Part shown: positions 46,212 through 55,487 of the stretch, piece by piece
How positions within the stretch are numbered: position 1 is the first letter of the stretch
How the letters are laid out: the number at the start of each line of letters is the position of its first letter
DNA from: Telmatospirillum sp.
Lineage (GTDB): Bacteria; Pseudomonadota; Alphaproteobacteria; Rhodospirillales; Magnetospirillaceae
Assembly: GCA_009712185.1 (NCBI GenBank)
Contig: WASQ01000048.1
Location: 13,244-77,243 of the forward strand
Reading direction: 5' to 3'
Length of the DNA: 64,000 nucleotides
Program-made: the position numbers and the translations under genes
The notes under the pieces: generated by a model
Told to the model about the DNA's origin: nothing
What the model saw: the letters and a program-made list of their open reading frames with translations, nothing else
The model's database searches: none

Positions 46212-47201
46212 TTATCCGCCCGTGGTGTTCATATGACGGGCCAGAGCCGGTCGGGCGTGATCGGCGTCGATGACGAAATCATGGCCCTCCGGCTTGCGGT
46301 CGATCGCGGGCTGGATCATTCGTTCCAGCGGCACGTCGGATTCTCCGCTGCGCAATGCGGCGCGAAGATCGACTGCGTCCTCCTGGCCCAGGCAGGGATA
46401 AAGGGTGCCGGTACAGGTGACGCGGACGCGGTTGCAGGCGGCGCAGAAATGATCGGTGAGCGGCGTGATCAGTCCCAGCAGTCCCCCCGTCTCGCGGATA
46501 CGCAGATAGCGGGCGGGGCCGCCGGTCCGGTGACCGGTGGCCTCCAGAGTCCAGCGGCTCTCGATCCGGCGCCGGACTTCATCGAGCGGCAGATACTGGT
46601 CGGTGCGATCGGCTCCGATGTCTCCCAGTGGCATGGTTTCGATCAGGGTCAGGGCATGTCCGTGGTCGCCGCACCAGGCGATCATCCGGTCGATCTCATC
46701 CCCGTTCACGTCCCGCAGCGCGCCCATATTGACTTTGATCGCAATGCCGGCCGCCGCCGCGGCGGCGCTGCCGGCCATCACGCGCGCCAGGTCTCCCCCA
46801 CGGGTGATGGCGCGAAATCTGGCGGGATCGAGACTGTCCAGCGACACATTGATGCGCTTGACGCCGGCTCCGGCCAGGGCCTCGGCACTTTCCGGCAGTC
46901 GGGTCCCGTTGGTTGTGAGGGTCAGTTCCTCTAACGATCCGCTGGAACAGTAACGGCCCAGCCGTCCGATCAGATCCAGGATTCCCCGCCTGACCAGCGG
47001 CTCGCCCCCGGTCAGGCGCAGTTTCCGGATTCCCAGTCTGATGAAGGCGTCGGCCAGCCGCTCAAGTTCCTCCAGAGAGAGAAGATCGGCCTTCGGAAGG
47101 AAGGTCATATCGTCCGACATGCAATAGACGCAGCGCAGATCGCAGCGGTCCGTGACGGAGAGCCGCAGATAGGTGATGGAGCGGCCGAACGGATCAATCA
47201 T
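46212..47201 (-). CDS. moaA: GTP 3',8-cyclase (molybdenum cofactor biosynthesis)
   Basis: MoaA (329 residues) is a radical-SAM enzyme that, with MoaC, makes cyclic pyranopterin monophosphate. The SAM cluster CDLRCVYC uses Cys20, 24 and 27. Next come [14 protein letters not shown] and [20 protein letters not shown]. The second C-terminal cluster is in [20 protein letters not shown], and the protein ends in the conserved Gly-Gly (MNTTGG). The start [20 protein letters not shown] is typical. No other moa gene is in the window, and no Moco riboswitch was recognised upstream. Confidence 0.96.
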   Translation of the reverse strand: MIDPFGRSITYLRLSVTDRCDLRCVYCMSDDMTFLPKADLLSLEELERLADAFIRLGIRKLRLTGGEPLVRRGILDLIGRLGRYCSSGSLEELTLTTNGTRLPESAEALAGAGVKRINVSLDSLDPARFRAITRGGDLARVMAGSAAAAAAGIAIKVNMGALRDVNGDEIDRMIAWCGDHGHALTLIETMPLGDIGADRTDQYLPLDEVRRRIESRWTLEATGHRTGGPARYLRIRETGGLLGLITPLTDHFCAACNRVRVTCTGTLYPCLGQEDAVDLRAALRSGESDVPLERMIQPAIDRKPEGHDFVIDADHARPALARHMNTTGG

Positions 47202-47503
47202 GGGGGGAACCGGAGCCTTGATCGAAAGTGGAGTCTACGACACCTATATGGCGATGGATCTGGCCGCCGTCTATAGTCTCTATGCACGGCGGCCGCTTGA
47301 ACGCGCTCGCCATGCCTTTTTATAACTTCCTCAGTCGCCGGGCGCACCCCTCCGGGGCGCCGGGCTTTCCTCCGCTCACGCTCCGGCGAGGGCAAGGCCC
47401 GAACGCGGCCCGTCACCCTTTGACCGGGGCAACCGGCGCGCGTTCAAGATGCCGTGAGGCTCTCGGCTGTAAGGATGTCGGAAATCGTCGGCACCGGCGA
47501 AAA
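47202..47503. other. moaA upstream region with dispersed repeat
   Basis: About 300 bases between moaA and the MgtC-like gene, both on the minus strand. The middle is occupied by the second copy of the dispersed GC-rich repeat (47329-47410). No reading frame or riboswitch was recognised. Confidence 0.5.
47329..47410. repeat. Dispersed intergenic repeat, copy 2
   Basis: Begins CCTCAGTCGCCGGGCGC and contains GGCTTTCCTCCG, a GC block and CGAACGCGGC in the same order as copy 1 at 19204-19283. It includes CCCCTCCGGGGCGCC, which can form a small hairpin. Confidence 0.6.
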
Positions 47504-48244
47504 TCAGTCGCGTGTCGGTGTCAGTTGGAAACCAACGACGTCCTCTGCCGCCGACAGCATTCCGGCCAACTGGTCGAAGCCTTCAGGATCGTCGTTTTGC
47601 AAGACGAGGTCGTAGATCAGGCGCCCTCCGTCGGGGTCGAGCTGGCAGCCGATATCGCTGACCCGGAACCCCAGCCCGGCGAGCAACTGGCCGAGTTCGC
47701 CGGAACTGCGGGCCTGGGACCGGCGGAAGGCAAGGGTGAGATGGGTGATCCGATGGTGCGGCAGCCGGCTTTCGACAAGGCTGAACCCGGCCATCACGCC
47801 GACACACAGCGCGGTGGCCGCGAACGCCGCCACATAGAGGCCGAGGCCGATGACGACGCCGATCGCCGCCGTCATCCAGATGGATGCCGCGGTCGACAGT
47901 CCGCGGATGGAAAATCCATCCTTCATGATCACACCGGCTCCGACGAATCCGATTCCCGTCACGATTCCCTGGATCACGCGGGTCGGGTCGGCTGCGGGGC
48001 CTGCCGGTCCCGCCGACCCCGGTCCGGGGCCGCCGAACCATGCCCCCGGCACGCCGGTCGCGGCGGTCAGCAAGGCGGCGGCGGCGCAGACCAGGGCGAA
48101 CGTCCGCAGGCCCGCCGCCCGTCCGTGAAAGGTCCTTTCATATCCCACCACGCAACCGACGCAGAGGGCGACGAGGACATGCATCACGATGATCCCGTTT
48201 TGTGCCAGCAGCGACGGAGAAAGCCACGCCGAAAGATGCTCCAT
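47504..48244 (-). CDS. MgtC/SapB-family membrane protein
   Basis: A 246-residue protein with an N-terminal MgtC membrane domain. Hydrophobic segments fill about residues 15-150: VLVALCVGCVVGYERTFHGR, LRTFALVCAAAALLTAATG, and GIVTGIGFVGAGVIMKDGFS with RGLSTAASIWMTAAIGVVIG following directly. These blocks are diagnostic. A soluble ACT-like C-terminal domain of about 85 residues follows. MgtC proteins are linked to Mg2+ limitation and control of F-type ATPase in pathogens; the role here is open. Confidence 0.9.
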   Translation of the reverse strand: MEHLSAWLSPSLLAQNGIIVMHVLVALCVGCVVGYERTFHGRAAGLRTFALVCAAAALLTAATGVPGAWFGGPGPGSAGPAGPAADPTRVIQGIVTGIGFVGAGVIMKDGFSIRGLSTAASIWMTAAIGVVIGLGLYVAAFAATALCVGVMAGFSLVESRLPHHRITHLTLAFRRSQARSSGELGQLLAGLGFRVSDIGCQLDPDGGRLIYDLVLQNDDPEGFDQLAGMLSAAEDVVGFQLTPTRD

Positions 48245-48921
48245 GCCCCCTCCCAGGACGTTTCAGGGCGATCCCCGGCGAGAAGGCCGCGGACGTCGCG
48301 CCGGTGCGCCGGATCCCGGCCGTTTCCCCTGGCTGCGGGGTGGGGCCGGGAAAGCTCCCTTTGAATGTGGGAATGCTCTCCCTTGAGCCCCGACGATATC
48401 CCGATCATGCGCCGGCCGGCAATATGAGGGCCTTTCCCGGCGGGAACAATCCGGTGGATCCCGATTGTTCTGTCCGATGAAATGCCCTTGAACGCGCGAC
48501 GCGGCCTTCCGGCCCACGCCAGGGAAAGCGCGCTCAGGTTGTTTTTCGAGATATAATATCCGTTGTAATGGTACGCTGACGGCCGGCGCGACTGCTGGCC
48601 GGGAAAAGGCGGGGGTCGGGAAAAGGCGGGCGGCGGATGACCCTGCCGACGCGCGGTGCATGGGGCAGACGGGGCGGGCGGCGGTTCGCCGCCGGCGCGC
48701 CGGTTGTCGCCGGATAAAGAATTGCGTCTGTCATAGTTTGTTTAGATTTCCTGGCTTTTTATGGAAAAGGGGGATCATCGTCGGCAGGCGATGGTTCCCG
48801 CTCCGGGACGGAGTCGAATGTTTGATTTTGTCCCCAAGTGAGGACTGTGGCGCCGGTGCAGGGCCGTTATGGTGATGCTCGACGCTGGCAGATAAACCCA
48901 GGATGCGGACCGGGGGAGCTG
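48245..48921. other. MgtC-like / chpT intergenic region
   Basis: About 680 bases between divergent genes. It contains a strong inverted repeat at 48444-48470 and AT-rich patches at 48545-48570 and 48735-48775. No credible reading frame, tRNA or mobile element was recognised. Confidence 0.5.
48444..48470. promoter_or_regulatory. Inverted repeat GAACAATC / GATTGTTC
   Basis: Perfect 8-base arms (48444-48451 and 48463-48470) enclose 11 bases, about 200 bases upstream of the MgtC-like gene and 450 bases upstream of chpT. It could be a regulator operator or an RNA hairpin. There is no T tract. Confidence 0.5.
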
Positions 48922-49572
48922 ATGCGGGACCAGAATATTGCGACGTTGGGGGAACTGCTGTGCGCCCGCCTGTGCCATGACCTGGCCGGCGCGGTCGGGG
49001 CGGTCGGGACCGGGGTCGAGTTGCTGGTCGATGACAGTTCCGGGGGGGAATTCGCGGCCGACGCCGTTGCGCTTCTGGAATCGAGCGCGCAATCGGCGGT
49101 CCGGCGGCTCAGGTTTCTGAGGATCGCGCTGGGCAGCGGGGGGCAGGCCCTCTCGGGCGCGCAGATGCGGGCGATGGTGTCCGAGTTTCTGGAAACGGGA
49201 GTGCCGGGCAGCCCTGGCGCGGTTCGCCTGGTGTGGCGGCTGGATGCGATGTCGACATGGTCGGCGGCAGAGGTCAAACTGGTCCTGAACCTTGTTCTGG
49301 TCTCCAGGGATTGCCTTCCGCGCGGCGGAGACATCGATGTCGGCCCGGGCAGTGGAGGCGGGCAGAAGCTCGCGATCCGGGCGCAGGGCGCGCGGGCGAC
49401 GCGGTCTGAATCGGCGGTTGCATTGTCGGCGTCCGCAATAGAGGGACTGAATCCGCGTGGGGCACAGGGATATTATACGTCACTTCTGGCACAACGATTA
49501 GGATTGTCAGTTAATTGTGAAGACAGTCATGAGTGTGTCCTATTCGGGGTGACTGAAAATCAAAGGACTTGA
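48922..49572 (+). CDS. chpT: Histidine phosphotransferase ChpT
   Basis: A 216-residue ChpT-like protein. The helical dimerisation and phosphotransfer part carries the phospho-accepting His in LLCARLCHDLAGAVGAVGTG (His at about residue 19). The C-terminal part resembles a degenerate histidine-kinase ATPase fold (AAEVKLVLNLVLVSRDCLPR). In Caulobacter ChpT moves phosphate from CckA to CtrA and CpdR. CtrA is encoded 9 kb away in this window; CckA is not. The ATG at 48922 has GGGGGAG four bases upstream. It lies directly before the che operon. Confidence 0.88.
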   Translation: MRDQNIATLGELLCARLCHDLAGAVGAVGTGVELLVDDSSGGEFAADAVALLESSAQSAVRRLRFLRIALGSGGQALSGAQMRAMVSEFLETGVPGSPGAVRLVWRLDAMSTWSAAEVKLVLNLVLVSRDCLPRGGDIDVGPGSGGGQKLAIRAQGARATRSESAVALSASAIEGLNPRGAQGYYTSLLAQRLGLSVNCEDSHECVLFGVTENQRT

Positions 49573-49593
49573 AAATGCGGTCGGGAGCTTGTG

Positions 49594-49639
49594 AAGCCAG
49601 GCTTTCTCCAATTAACCGCACATGCTATTAATTGGCTTC
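49594..49639 (+). promoter_or_regulatory. Alternative hairpins upstream of cheA
   Basis: CCAATTAA (49608-49615) and TTAATTGG (49628-49635) are perfect arms with a 12-base spacer. GAAGCCA (49594-49600) pairs with TGGCTTC (49633-49639), which overlaps the first stem, and also locally as AAGCC-A-GGCTT. The stems exclude each other, as in an attenuator. They may also be DNA operators. They end 67 bases before the cheA ATG. Confidence 0.5.
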
Positions 49640-49706
49640 TTATGGCGTGGAGACGGCGCAACGCCAACGATGCGGCGTTCACGGCAGGACGGCAGAGGGC
49701 ACTCTA

Positions 49707-52385
49707 ATGGACGATCTTTTGAGCGAGTTCTTGACGGAGACAGCCGAGAGTCTGGCGGTTCTCGATGTTGAGCTGGTCAAGCTGGAACAGAACCCCGAAC
49801 CGCAAATTCTGTCCAACATCTTCCGCCTGGTCCATACCATCAAGGGGACATGCGGATTCCTGGGATTGCCCCGGCTGGAGGCCGTGGCGCATGCCGGCGA
49901 GAATGTGTTGGGCAAATTCCGCGACGGGGAGCTTTCGGTCACCCCGGCGGCGGTGACGCTGATTCTCTCCTGTCTTGATCGGATCAAGACCATTCTGGCC
50001 CATATCGAGACAACCGAGTCGGAGCCCGAGGGCGACGACAAGGATCTCATTGCCCAGTTGAACGCGACCGCGGAAGGCAAGCTTCACCTGGAGGAGGCCG
50101 CGCCCGCCGCGGCTCCGGCTCCGGCTCCGGCCGCGGCTCCCGAACCGGAACCGCGGGCCGCGGCGCCTGAGCCGGAACCCGAACCGCCGGCCGCGGCTGC
50201 GCAACCCGAGGCTCCTCCCGAGGCGGTGGTTCCGGCCCCGGTGCCTCACGAGCCCGATCACGTCCCCGCGGCTGTTCCCCAGGCAGTGGTTCCCGCGACC
50301 TCGACGGCGCCCGTGGCGACCGAGGCTCCGAAGGAATCGGCGGTCGCGGCTCAGACCATCCGCGTCAATGTCGAGCTTCTCGAAAATCTGATGACGCTGG
50401 TGTCCGAACTGGTGCTGACCCGCAACCAGCTTCTGCAGATGGTGCGCGGCAACGACGACAGCGAGTTCGCGACGCCTCTGCAACGCCTGTCGCACATCAC
50501 CACCGACCTTCAGGAAGGGGTGATGAAGACGCGCATGCAGCCGATCGGCAATGCCTGGGCGAAGCTTCCCCGCATCGTCCGCGATCTGTCGGTCGAAATG
50601 AACAAGAAGATCGATCTCCAGATGATCGGCGCCGAGACCGAACTCGACCGCCAGGTTCTGGAGCTGATCAAGGACCCGCTGACCCATATGGTGCGCAATT
50701 CGGCGGATCATGGTCTCGAATCCACCAATGAGCGCCGGCTGATCGGGAAACCGGAGGTCGGCAAGATCGTGCTGAACGCCTATCACGAGGGCGGGCACAT
50801 CATCATCGAGATCAGCGACGACGGACGCGGGCTCAATATTCCGCGGATCCGGCAGAAAGTGCTGGGCAACGGGCTCGCAACCGAAAGCGAGCTGGAGCAG
50901 ATGAACGACCAGCAGGTCGCCCAGTACATCTTCCGGGCGGGCTTCTCGACCGCTGAGAAAGTGACATCGGTGTCCGGCCGCGGCGTCGGCATGGACGTGG
51001 TGCGGACCAATATCGAGAAGATCGGCGGGACCATCGAGCTCAAGACCCAGCAGGGGCGAGGGACCAGCTTCATCATCAAGATCCCGCTGACCCTTGCCAT
51101 CGTTTCGGCGCTGATCGTGGAATGCGCCGGCGAGCGGTTCGCGATCCCGCAGATCAGCGTGCTGGAACTGGTGCGGACGACCGCCAACTCGGAGCACGGC
51201 ATCGAGGTCATCAACAACGCCCCGGTGCTCCGCTTGCGCGACCGCCTGTTGCCGCTGGTCAGCCTGCGCACACTGCTGCGCCTCGGTGGCGACGAGGAGG
51301 AGAGGGCGGAGACCTTCATCGTCGTGACACAGGTCGGCGCCTATACCTTCGGCATCATCGTCGACCGCGTCTTCGATACCGAGGAAATCGTGGTCAAGCC
51401 GGTGGCTCCGATCCTGCGCCATATTTCGATGTTCTCCGGCAATACGATCCTGGGCGACGGTTCCGTGATCATGATCCTTGATCCCAATGGCATCGCCGGC
51501 AGCACGGGTGAGATCGTCGGCGGCACCCAGGCCGCGGCGGAAACGTCCGCGACCCGCGATCTGCACGCCGAGGACCGGCAGTCCCTGCTGGTGTTCCGCG
51601 CCGGCGGCATGGATCTCAAGGGCGTGCCTCTGGCTCTGGTCGCCCGCCTCGAGGAGATCGAGGTCGAGCAGATCGAGCATTCGCATGGCAAGCCGGTGGT
51701 TCAGTATCGTGGCAAACTGATGCCGCTGGTGACGATCGACGGGTCGTTCGACATCCGCGGCGAGGGGCGCCAGCCGGTGCTGGTGTTCGCCGACCGCGAC
51801 CGCAGCATGGGCCTGGTGGTCGACGAGATCGTCGACATCGTCGAGGAGCGCCTCAAGGTCGAGCTGTCGGTCGACCAGCCGGGTCTGATCGGGACCGCGG
51901 TGGTGTCGGGCAAGGCCACGGACATCATCGACGCCGGCTTCTATCTGACCCAGGCCTGGGGCGACTGGTTCGGTTCTCCGGAGCAGGAATTCCAGGGTGA
52001 AACCGATGGCAAACGTATCCTTCTGGTTGACGACAGCCCATTCTTCCGCAATCTTTTGACACCACTGCTGTCTGTTGCGGGTTACGAGGTTGTCGCCGTC
52101 GACAGCGCCGACAAGGCCTTGTCGCTGCGGGAGGCCGGGGACAGCTTCGATGCGATCATCAGCGACATCGAGATGCCCGGGATGAATGGTTTCGATTTCG
52201 CGCAGGCCGTGCGGGCCGAGGGCCGCTGGGCCAAGGTTCCGCTGGTTGCCCTGTCCTCGCACGCGACCGAGAAGGACTTCGAGCGCGGTCGCGAGGTCGG
52301 ATTTACGGACTATGTCGCCAAGTTCGACCGTGACGCGTTGCTTCAGACCTTGGCACAATCCCTTTCGGCAAAAGGTGCCGCATGA
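49707..52385 (+). CDS. cheA: Chemotaxis histidine kinase CheA with extra CheW-like and receiver domains
   Basis: An 892-residue hybrid CheA. P1 HPt carries His43 in LVHTIKGTCGFLG. No CheY-binding P2 domain is seen; instead an Ala/Pro/Glu-rich linker runs from about 128 to 215. Then come the dimerisation helices (NVELLENLMTLVSELVLTRN) and the kinase domain (NSADHGLE, DDGRGLN, GRGVGMDVV). The CheW-like P5 domain (GERFAIPQISVLELV) is followed by a second CheW-like segment (LKGVPLALVARLEEIEVEQI). A C-terminal receiver (RILLVDDSPFF, phospho-Asp in IISDIEMPGMNG) ends the protein. The start 49707 follows CAGAGGG. It overlaps cheW by four bases and heads cheA-cheW-cheY-cheB-cheR. Confidence 0.95.
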   Translation: MDDLLSEFLTETAESLAVLDVELVKLEQNPEPQILSNIFRLVHTIKGTCGFLGLPRLEAVAHAGENVLGKFRDGELSVTPAAVTLILSCLDRIKTILAHIETTESEPEGDDKDLIAQLNATAEGKLHLEEAAPAAAPAPAPAAAPEPEPRAAAPEPEPEPPAAAAQPEAPPEAVVPAPVPHEPDHVPAAVPQAVVPATSTAPVATEAPKESAVAAQTIRVNVELLENLMTLVSELVLTRNQLLQMVRGNDDSEFATPLQRLSHITTDLQEGVMKTRMQPIGNAWAKLPRIVRDLSVEMNKKIDLQMIGAETELDRQVLELIKDPLTHMVRNSADHGLESTNERRLIGKPEVGKIVLNAYHEGGHIIIEISDDGRGLNIPRIRQKVLGNGLATESELEQMNDQQVAQYIFRAGFSTAEKVTSVSGRGVGMDVVRTNIEKIGGTIELKTQQGRGTSFIIKIPLTLAIVSALIVECAGERFAIPQISVLELVRTTANSEHGIEVINNAPVLRLRDRLLPLVSLRTLLRLGGDEEERAETFIVVTQVGAYTFGIIVDRVFDTEEIVVKPVAPILRHISMFSGNTILGDGSVIMILDPNGIAGSTGEIVGGTQAAAETSATRDLHAEDRQSLLVFRAGGMDLKGVPLALVARLEEIEVEQIEHSHGKPVVQYRGKLMPLVTIDGSFDIRGEGRQPVLVFADRDRSMGLVVDEIVDIVEERLKVELSVDQPGLIGTAVVSGKATDIIDAGFYLTQAWGDWFGSPEQEFQGETDGKRILLVDDSPFFRNLLTPLLSVAGYEVVAVDSADKALSLREAGDSFDAIISDIEMPGMNGFDFAQAVRAEGRWAKVPLVALSSHATEKDFERGREVGFTDYVAKFDRDALLQTLAQSLSAKGAA

Positions 52386-52882
52386 ACCAGCTTGTTCCCA
52401 CCACCTCCCGCCAGGGCTCTCACGAGATCCTCTCGACGGAAGATCATGACGAATTCGTCACCATGTTCATCGAAGGCCAGATGTTCGGCATTCCGGTGTT
52501 GATGGTGCAGGATGTTCTTGGTGCCCAGAAGATCACGCGGATCCCCCTGGCGCCGCCGGAGGTTGCCGGCTCCCTCAACCTGCGGGGACGCATCGTCACC
52601 GCGATCGATGTCCGCCTGCGCCTGCGTCTTCCGAAGCGCAAGGACGAGGCCGAGGACGCCATGAGCGTCGTGGTGGATCTCAAAGGGGAGCTTTACAGCC
52701 TTCGGGTCGACTCGGTCGGTGAGGTGCTGAGCCTGCCGTCCGCCAAGTTTGAGCGCAATCCGCCGACCCTCGATCCGCTCTGGCGCGAATTCAGCACGGG
52801 GATTTATCGGCTGGAGAACAAGCTGCTCGTCGTTCTCGATGTTCCCAGGCTTCTCGACTTCACGAAGTCGGAGGCTGTCTAA
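52382..52882 (+). CDS. cheW: Chemotaxis coupling protein CheW
   Basis: CheW (166 residues) links receptors to CheA. Seen: EFVTMFIEGQMFGIPVLMVQ, then ITRIPLAPPEVAGSLNLRGR and IVTAIDVRLRLRLPKR, VVVDLKGELYSLRVDSVGEV and a C-terminal NKLLVVLDVPRLLDF. This is one full CheW domain with a slightly long N-terminus. The ATG overlaps the cheA stop. No chemoreceptor gene lies in this window. Confidence 0.95.
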   Translation: MNQLVPTTSRQGSHEILSTEDHDEFVTMFIEGQMFGIPVLMVQDVLGAQKITRIPLAPPEVAGSLNLRGRIVTAIDVRLRLRLPKRKDEAEDAMSVVVDLKGELYSLRVDSVGEVLSLPSAKFERNPPTLDPLWREFSTGIYRLENKLLVVLDVPRLLDFTKSEAV

Positions 52883-52945
52883 TCTCTTGCGGCCGGCCCT
52901 TCGGGGCCGGCTTTGGATCGCATCAGAAAGAAAGCGAAGGGTGGC

Positions 52946-53311
52946 ATGAAGTCCTGCTTGATCGTCGATGACTCGAAAGTCATCCGCATGGTGGCCAAGA
53001 AGATCCTCACCGAGCTTGGGTTCCGTACGGACGAGGCGGAGGATGGAAAGATCGCGCTCGATTTCTGCAAGAAGCAGCTTCCGGACGCGGTCCTGCTTGA
53101 CTGGAACATGCCCAACATGAACGGCCTCGAATTCCTGCAGGAGCTGCGCAAGTTGCCGGGCGGGGACGCGCCGGTGGTGGTGTTCTGCACGACCGAGAAT
53201 GACATCGAGCATATTCAGGAGGCGATTACCGCGGGGGCCAGCGAATACATCATGAAGCCCTTCGACAGCGAAATCCTTCAGGCGAAGTTCTCTCAAGTCG
53301 GTTTGCTCTGA
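52946..53311 (+). CDS. cheY: Chemotaxis response regulator CheY
   Basis: A 121-residue single-domain receiver. Acidic pocket residues are in CLIVDDSKVIR, the phospho-Asp is in AVLLDWNMPNMNGLEFLQEL, the Thr is in VVFCTTEND, and the Lys is in EYIMKPFDSEI. The ATG at 52946 follows GAAGGGTGG. It is predicted to carry phosphate from CheA to the flagellar switch. It sits between cheW and cheB in the operon. Confidence 0.94.
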   Translation: MKSCLIVDDSKVIRMVAKKILTELGFRTDEAEDGKIALDFCKKQLPDAVLLDWNMPNMNGLEFLQELRKLPGGDAPVVVFCTTENDIEHIQEAITAGASEYIMKPFDSEILQAKFSQVGLL

Positions 53312-53325
53312 TTGGCGGTGTAAGT

Positions 53326-54507
53326 ATGGTTTTTGAACCGGGTGCCTCCCGATCCTCTGCTTTGGCCTCTTCGGCGGATCCGATCCGCGTCATGGTCGTC
53401 GACGACTCCGCCGTTGTGCGGGGATTGATCACCCGGATGCTGGAAGAGGACACCGGATTTTCGGTGGTCGCCTCGGTCGGCAACGGGCAAATGGCGTTGT
53501 CGGCGCTTGAGCGCTACGACATCGAGGTTGTCATCCTCGATATCGAGATGCCGGTCATGGACGGTCTGACCGCCCTGCCGAAGCTTCTGAAGGCGGATCC
53601 CGACCTTCAGGTCATCATGGCCTCGACGCTGACTTTGAAGAATGCCGATGTATCGTTGCGGGCCCTCGAAGCGGGCGCCGCCGACTACATTCCGAAGCCG
53701 ACCTCGTCGCGCGAGATCAGCGGTGGCCCAGACTTCAAGCATGAGCTGATCGGCAAGGTCCGCGCCCTAGGCGCCGCGCGCCGGCGTGTTTCCCGGCGGG
53801 GGGCTCCGCGGCCCGGCGCCGCCCCGCCTCCCCCGCCACCATCACCGTCCGCGGCTCCGGCGGCCCGGCAGCCGGCCGGTCTTTATCCGCATGCCGGGCC
53901 TCTGACGATGCGCGCGGCATCGATCGAGGCCCCCGATGTGATCGCCATCGGGTCCTCCACCGGTGGGCCGCAGGCCCTGTTCTCGGTGCTTGGCGCAATC
54001 AAGGCGGGATCGCTCCGCCAGCCGATCCTGATCACCCAGCATATGCCGCCGACCTTCACGACCATTCTGGCCGAGCATATCACCCGGATCAGCGGTTGGA
54101 CTGCGGCCGAGGGTCAGGATGGAGAGGTCATTCAAGGTAACCGGATCTATGTCGCGCCCGGCGATTTCCACATGGTGGTGGAGGTCAAGGGCGCGGAGAA
54201 GGTGATCCGTCTCAATAAAAATCCACCGGAAAACTTCTGCCGTCCGTCGGTGGATCCCATGTTGCGCAGTATTGCCGCGGCATGGGGGCGGCGTGTGCTG
54301 ACTGTGATCCTGACCGGCATGGGGTCGGACGGGCTGAAGGGAGGACAGGCGGTGATCGGAGCCGGCGGAACCGTGATCGCTCAGGACGAGGCCAGCAGCG
54401 TGGTTTGGGGCATGCCGGGAGCCGTTGCGACGGCGGGCATCTGCAGCGCCGTGTTGCCGCTGCCGGAGGTTCCCCAGTACATCCTTCGCATGGCATCGAG
54501 GCGCTGA
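53326..54507 (+). CDS. cheB: Protein-glutamate methylesterase CheB
   Basis: CheB (393 residues) demethylates and deamidates chemoreceptors. The N-terminal receiver has RVMVVDDSAVVRGLITRMLE and phospho-Asp in VILDIEMPVMDGLTALPKL. A Pro-rich linker is at about 165-190 (APPPPPPSPSAAPA). The methylesterase domain has Ser in IGSSTGGPQALF, His in ILITQHMPPTFT and Asp in ILTGMGSDGLKGG. It starts 14 bases after cheY and ends two bases before cheR. Confidence 0.95.
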   Translation: MVFEPGASRSSALASSADPIRVMVVDDSAVVRGLITRMLEEDTGFSVVASVGNGQMALSALERYDIEVVILDIEMPVMDGLTALPKLLKADPDLQVIMASTLTLKNADVSLRALEAGAADYIPKPTSSREISGGPDFKHELIGKVRALGAARRRVSRRGAPRPGAAPPPPPPSPSAAPAARQPAGLYPHAGPLTMRAASIEAPDVIAIGSSTGGPQALFSVLGAIKAGSLRQPILITQHMPPTFTTILAEHITRISGWTAAEGQDGEVIQGNRIYVAPGDFHMVVEVKGAEKVIRLNKNPPENFCRPSVDPMLRSIAAAWGRRVLTVILTGMGSDGLKGGQAVIGAGGTVIAQDEASSVVWGMPGAVATAGICSAVLPLPEVPQYILRMASRR

Positions 54508-54508
54508 T

Positions 54509-55360
54509 ATGTTGCGCCCGGACGACTTTGACTTCCTCGCCAAGCTCCTGAAGGAGAGGTCGGGGTTGGTGGTAACGCCGGACAAGGGCTATCTGCTCGA
54601 AAGCCGGCTGATGCCCCTCGCCCGGACCCGCAACCTGAAGGGGATCGAGGAGATCGTCGCGAAGCTTCGTGCGCGCGACGAAGGTCTGGCCCGCGATGTC
54701 ACCGAGGCGATGACGACCAATGAGTCGTTCTTTTTTCGGGACCAGAAACCGTTCGATCAGTTCCGCGATATCGTTCTGCCTCAGATGATGGCTGCCCGAT
54801 CAGGGAAGAAATCGATCCGGATCTGGTCTGCCGCCTGTTCCAGCGGGCAGGAGGCTTATTCGCTGGCGATGCTTCTGAAAGAGCAGGCCAACAAGCTGGC
54901 GGGCTGGCATGTCGAAATCGTGGGAACCGATCTTTCCATCGAAATGCTGGAGAAGGCAAAGGCCGGCCTTTACTCCCAGTTCGAGGTGCAGCGCGGCCTG
55001 CCCATCCAGATGCTGGTGAAGTACTTCAAGAAGAAGGAGGAAAGCTGGCAGATCGACGCGGCTCTGCGCGGCATGGTCCAGTTTCGTGAATGGAACCTTC
55101 TGAAGGACCTGCGCGGTCTCGGCCAGTTCGATATCGTGTTCTGCCGCAATGTGCTGATCTATTTCGACCAGCCGACCAAGGCCGCTGTTCTCGACAGCAT
55201 CGCCAAGCAGATGCCCGAGGACGGGTTCCTGTATCTGGGCGGGGCCGAGACTGTTCTCGGCATTTCCGACCGGTTCAAGCCGATGGCCGGGCAACGCGGC
55301 ATCTACTGCCTGAACCATGACGGTCCGTCGACCGGTTTTCCCGTCAAGCCGCTGGCGTGA
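54509..55360 (+). CDS. cheR: Chemoreceptor glutamate methyltransferase CheR
   Basis: CheR (283 residues) methylates chemoreceptor glutamates with SAM. The N-terminal helical domain is DDFDFLAKLLKERSGLVVTP; EAMTTNESFFFRDQKPFDQF and IRIWSAACSSGQEAYSLAML form the SAM site. The product-site region is FDIVFCRNVLIYFD, ending FLYLGGAETVLGISDRFKPM. The ATG at 54509 gives the family N-terminus. It is the last che gene; hairpins follow at 55435-55452 and 55488-55535. Confidence 0.95.
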   Translation: MLRPDDFDFLAKLLKERSGLVVTPDKGYLLESRLMPLARTRNLKGIEEIVAKLRARDEGLARDVTEAMTTNESFFFRDQKPFDQFRDIVLPQMMAARSGKKSIRIWSAACSSGQEAYSLAMLLKEQANKLAGWHVEIVGTDLSIEMLEKAKAGLYSQFEVQRGLPIQMLVKYFKKKEESWQIDAALRGMVQFREWNLLKDLRGLGQFDIVFCRNVLIYFDQPTKAAVLDSIAKQMPEDGFLYLGGAETVLGISDRFKPMAGQRGIYCLNHDGPSTGFPVKPLA

Positions 55361-55434
55361 CGGCACCGGTTTCCGGTCGGCAATTTTTTCCTGAGGGAGG
55401 GGGCTGAGGCGACGTCGCCCCTTTGTCGGGACGG

Positions 55435-55452
55435 CCGGGCTTAAAAGCCCGG
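55435..55452 (+). terminator. Hairpin CCGGGCTT / AAGCCCGG after cheR
   Basis: Perfect 8-base arms around AA, 75 bases past the cheR stop. No T tract follows directly, although GTCGTTTTC is a few bases on. Confidence 0.5.
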
Positions 55453-55487
55453 GGGCGTCGTTTTCAGCATGGGCAGATCCTGAAACA

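Noticed and set aside
49704-52358. 884-residue frame antisense to cheA
   Set aside because: Composition (His/Asp/Arg-rich) is that of antisense to a GC-rich gene, and cheA is unambiguous.
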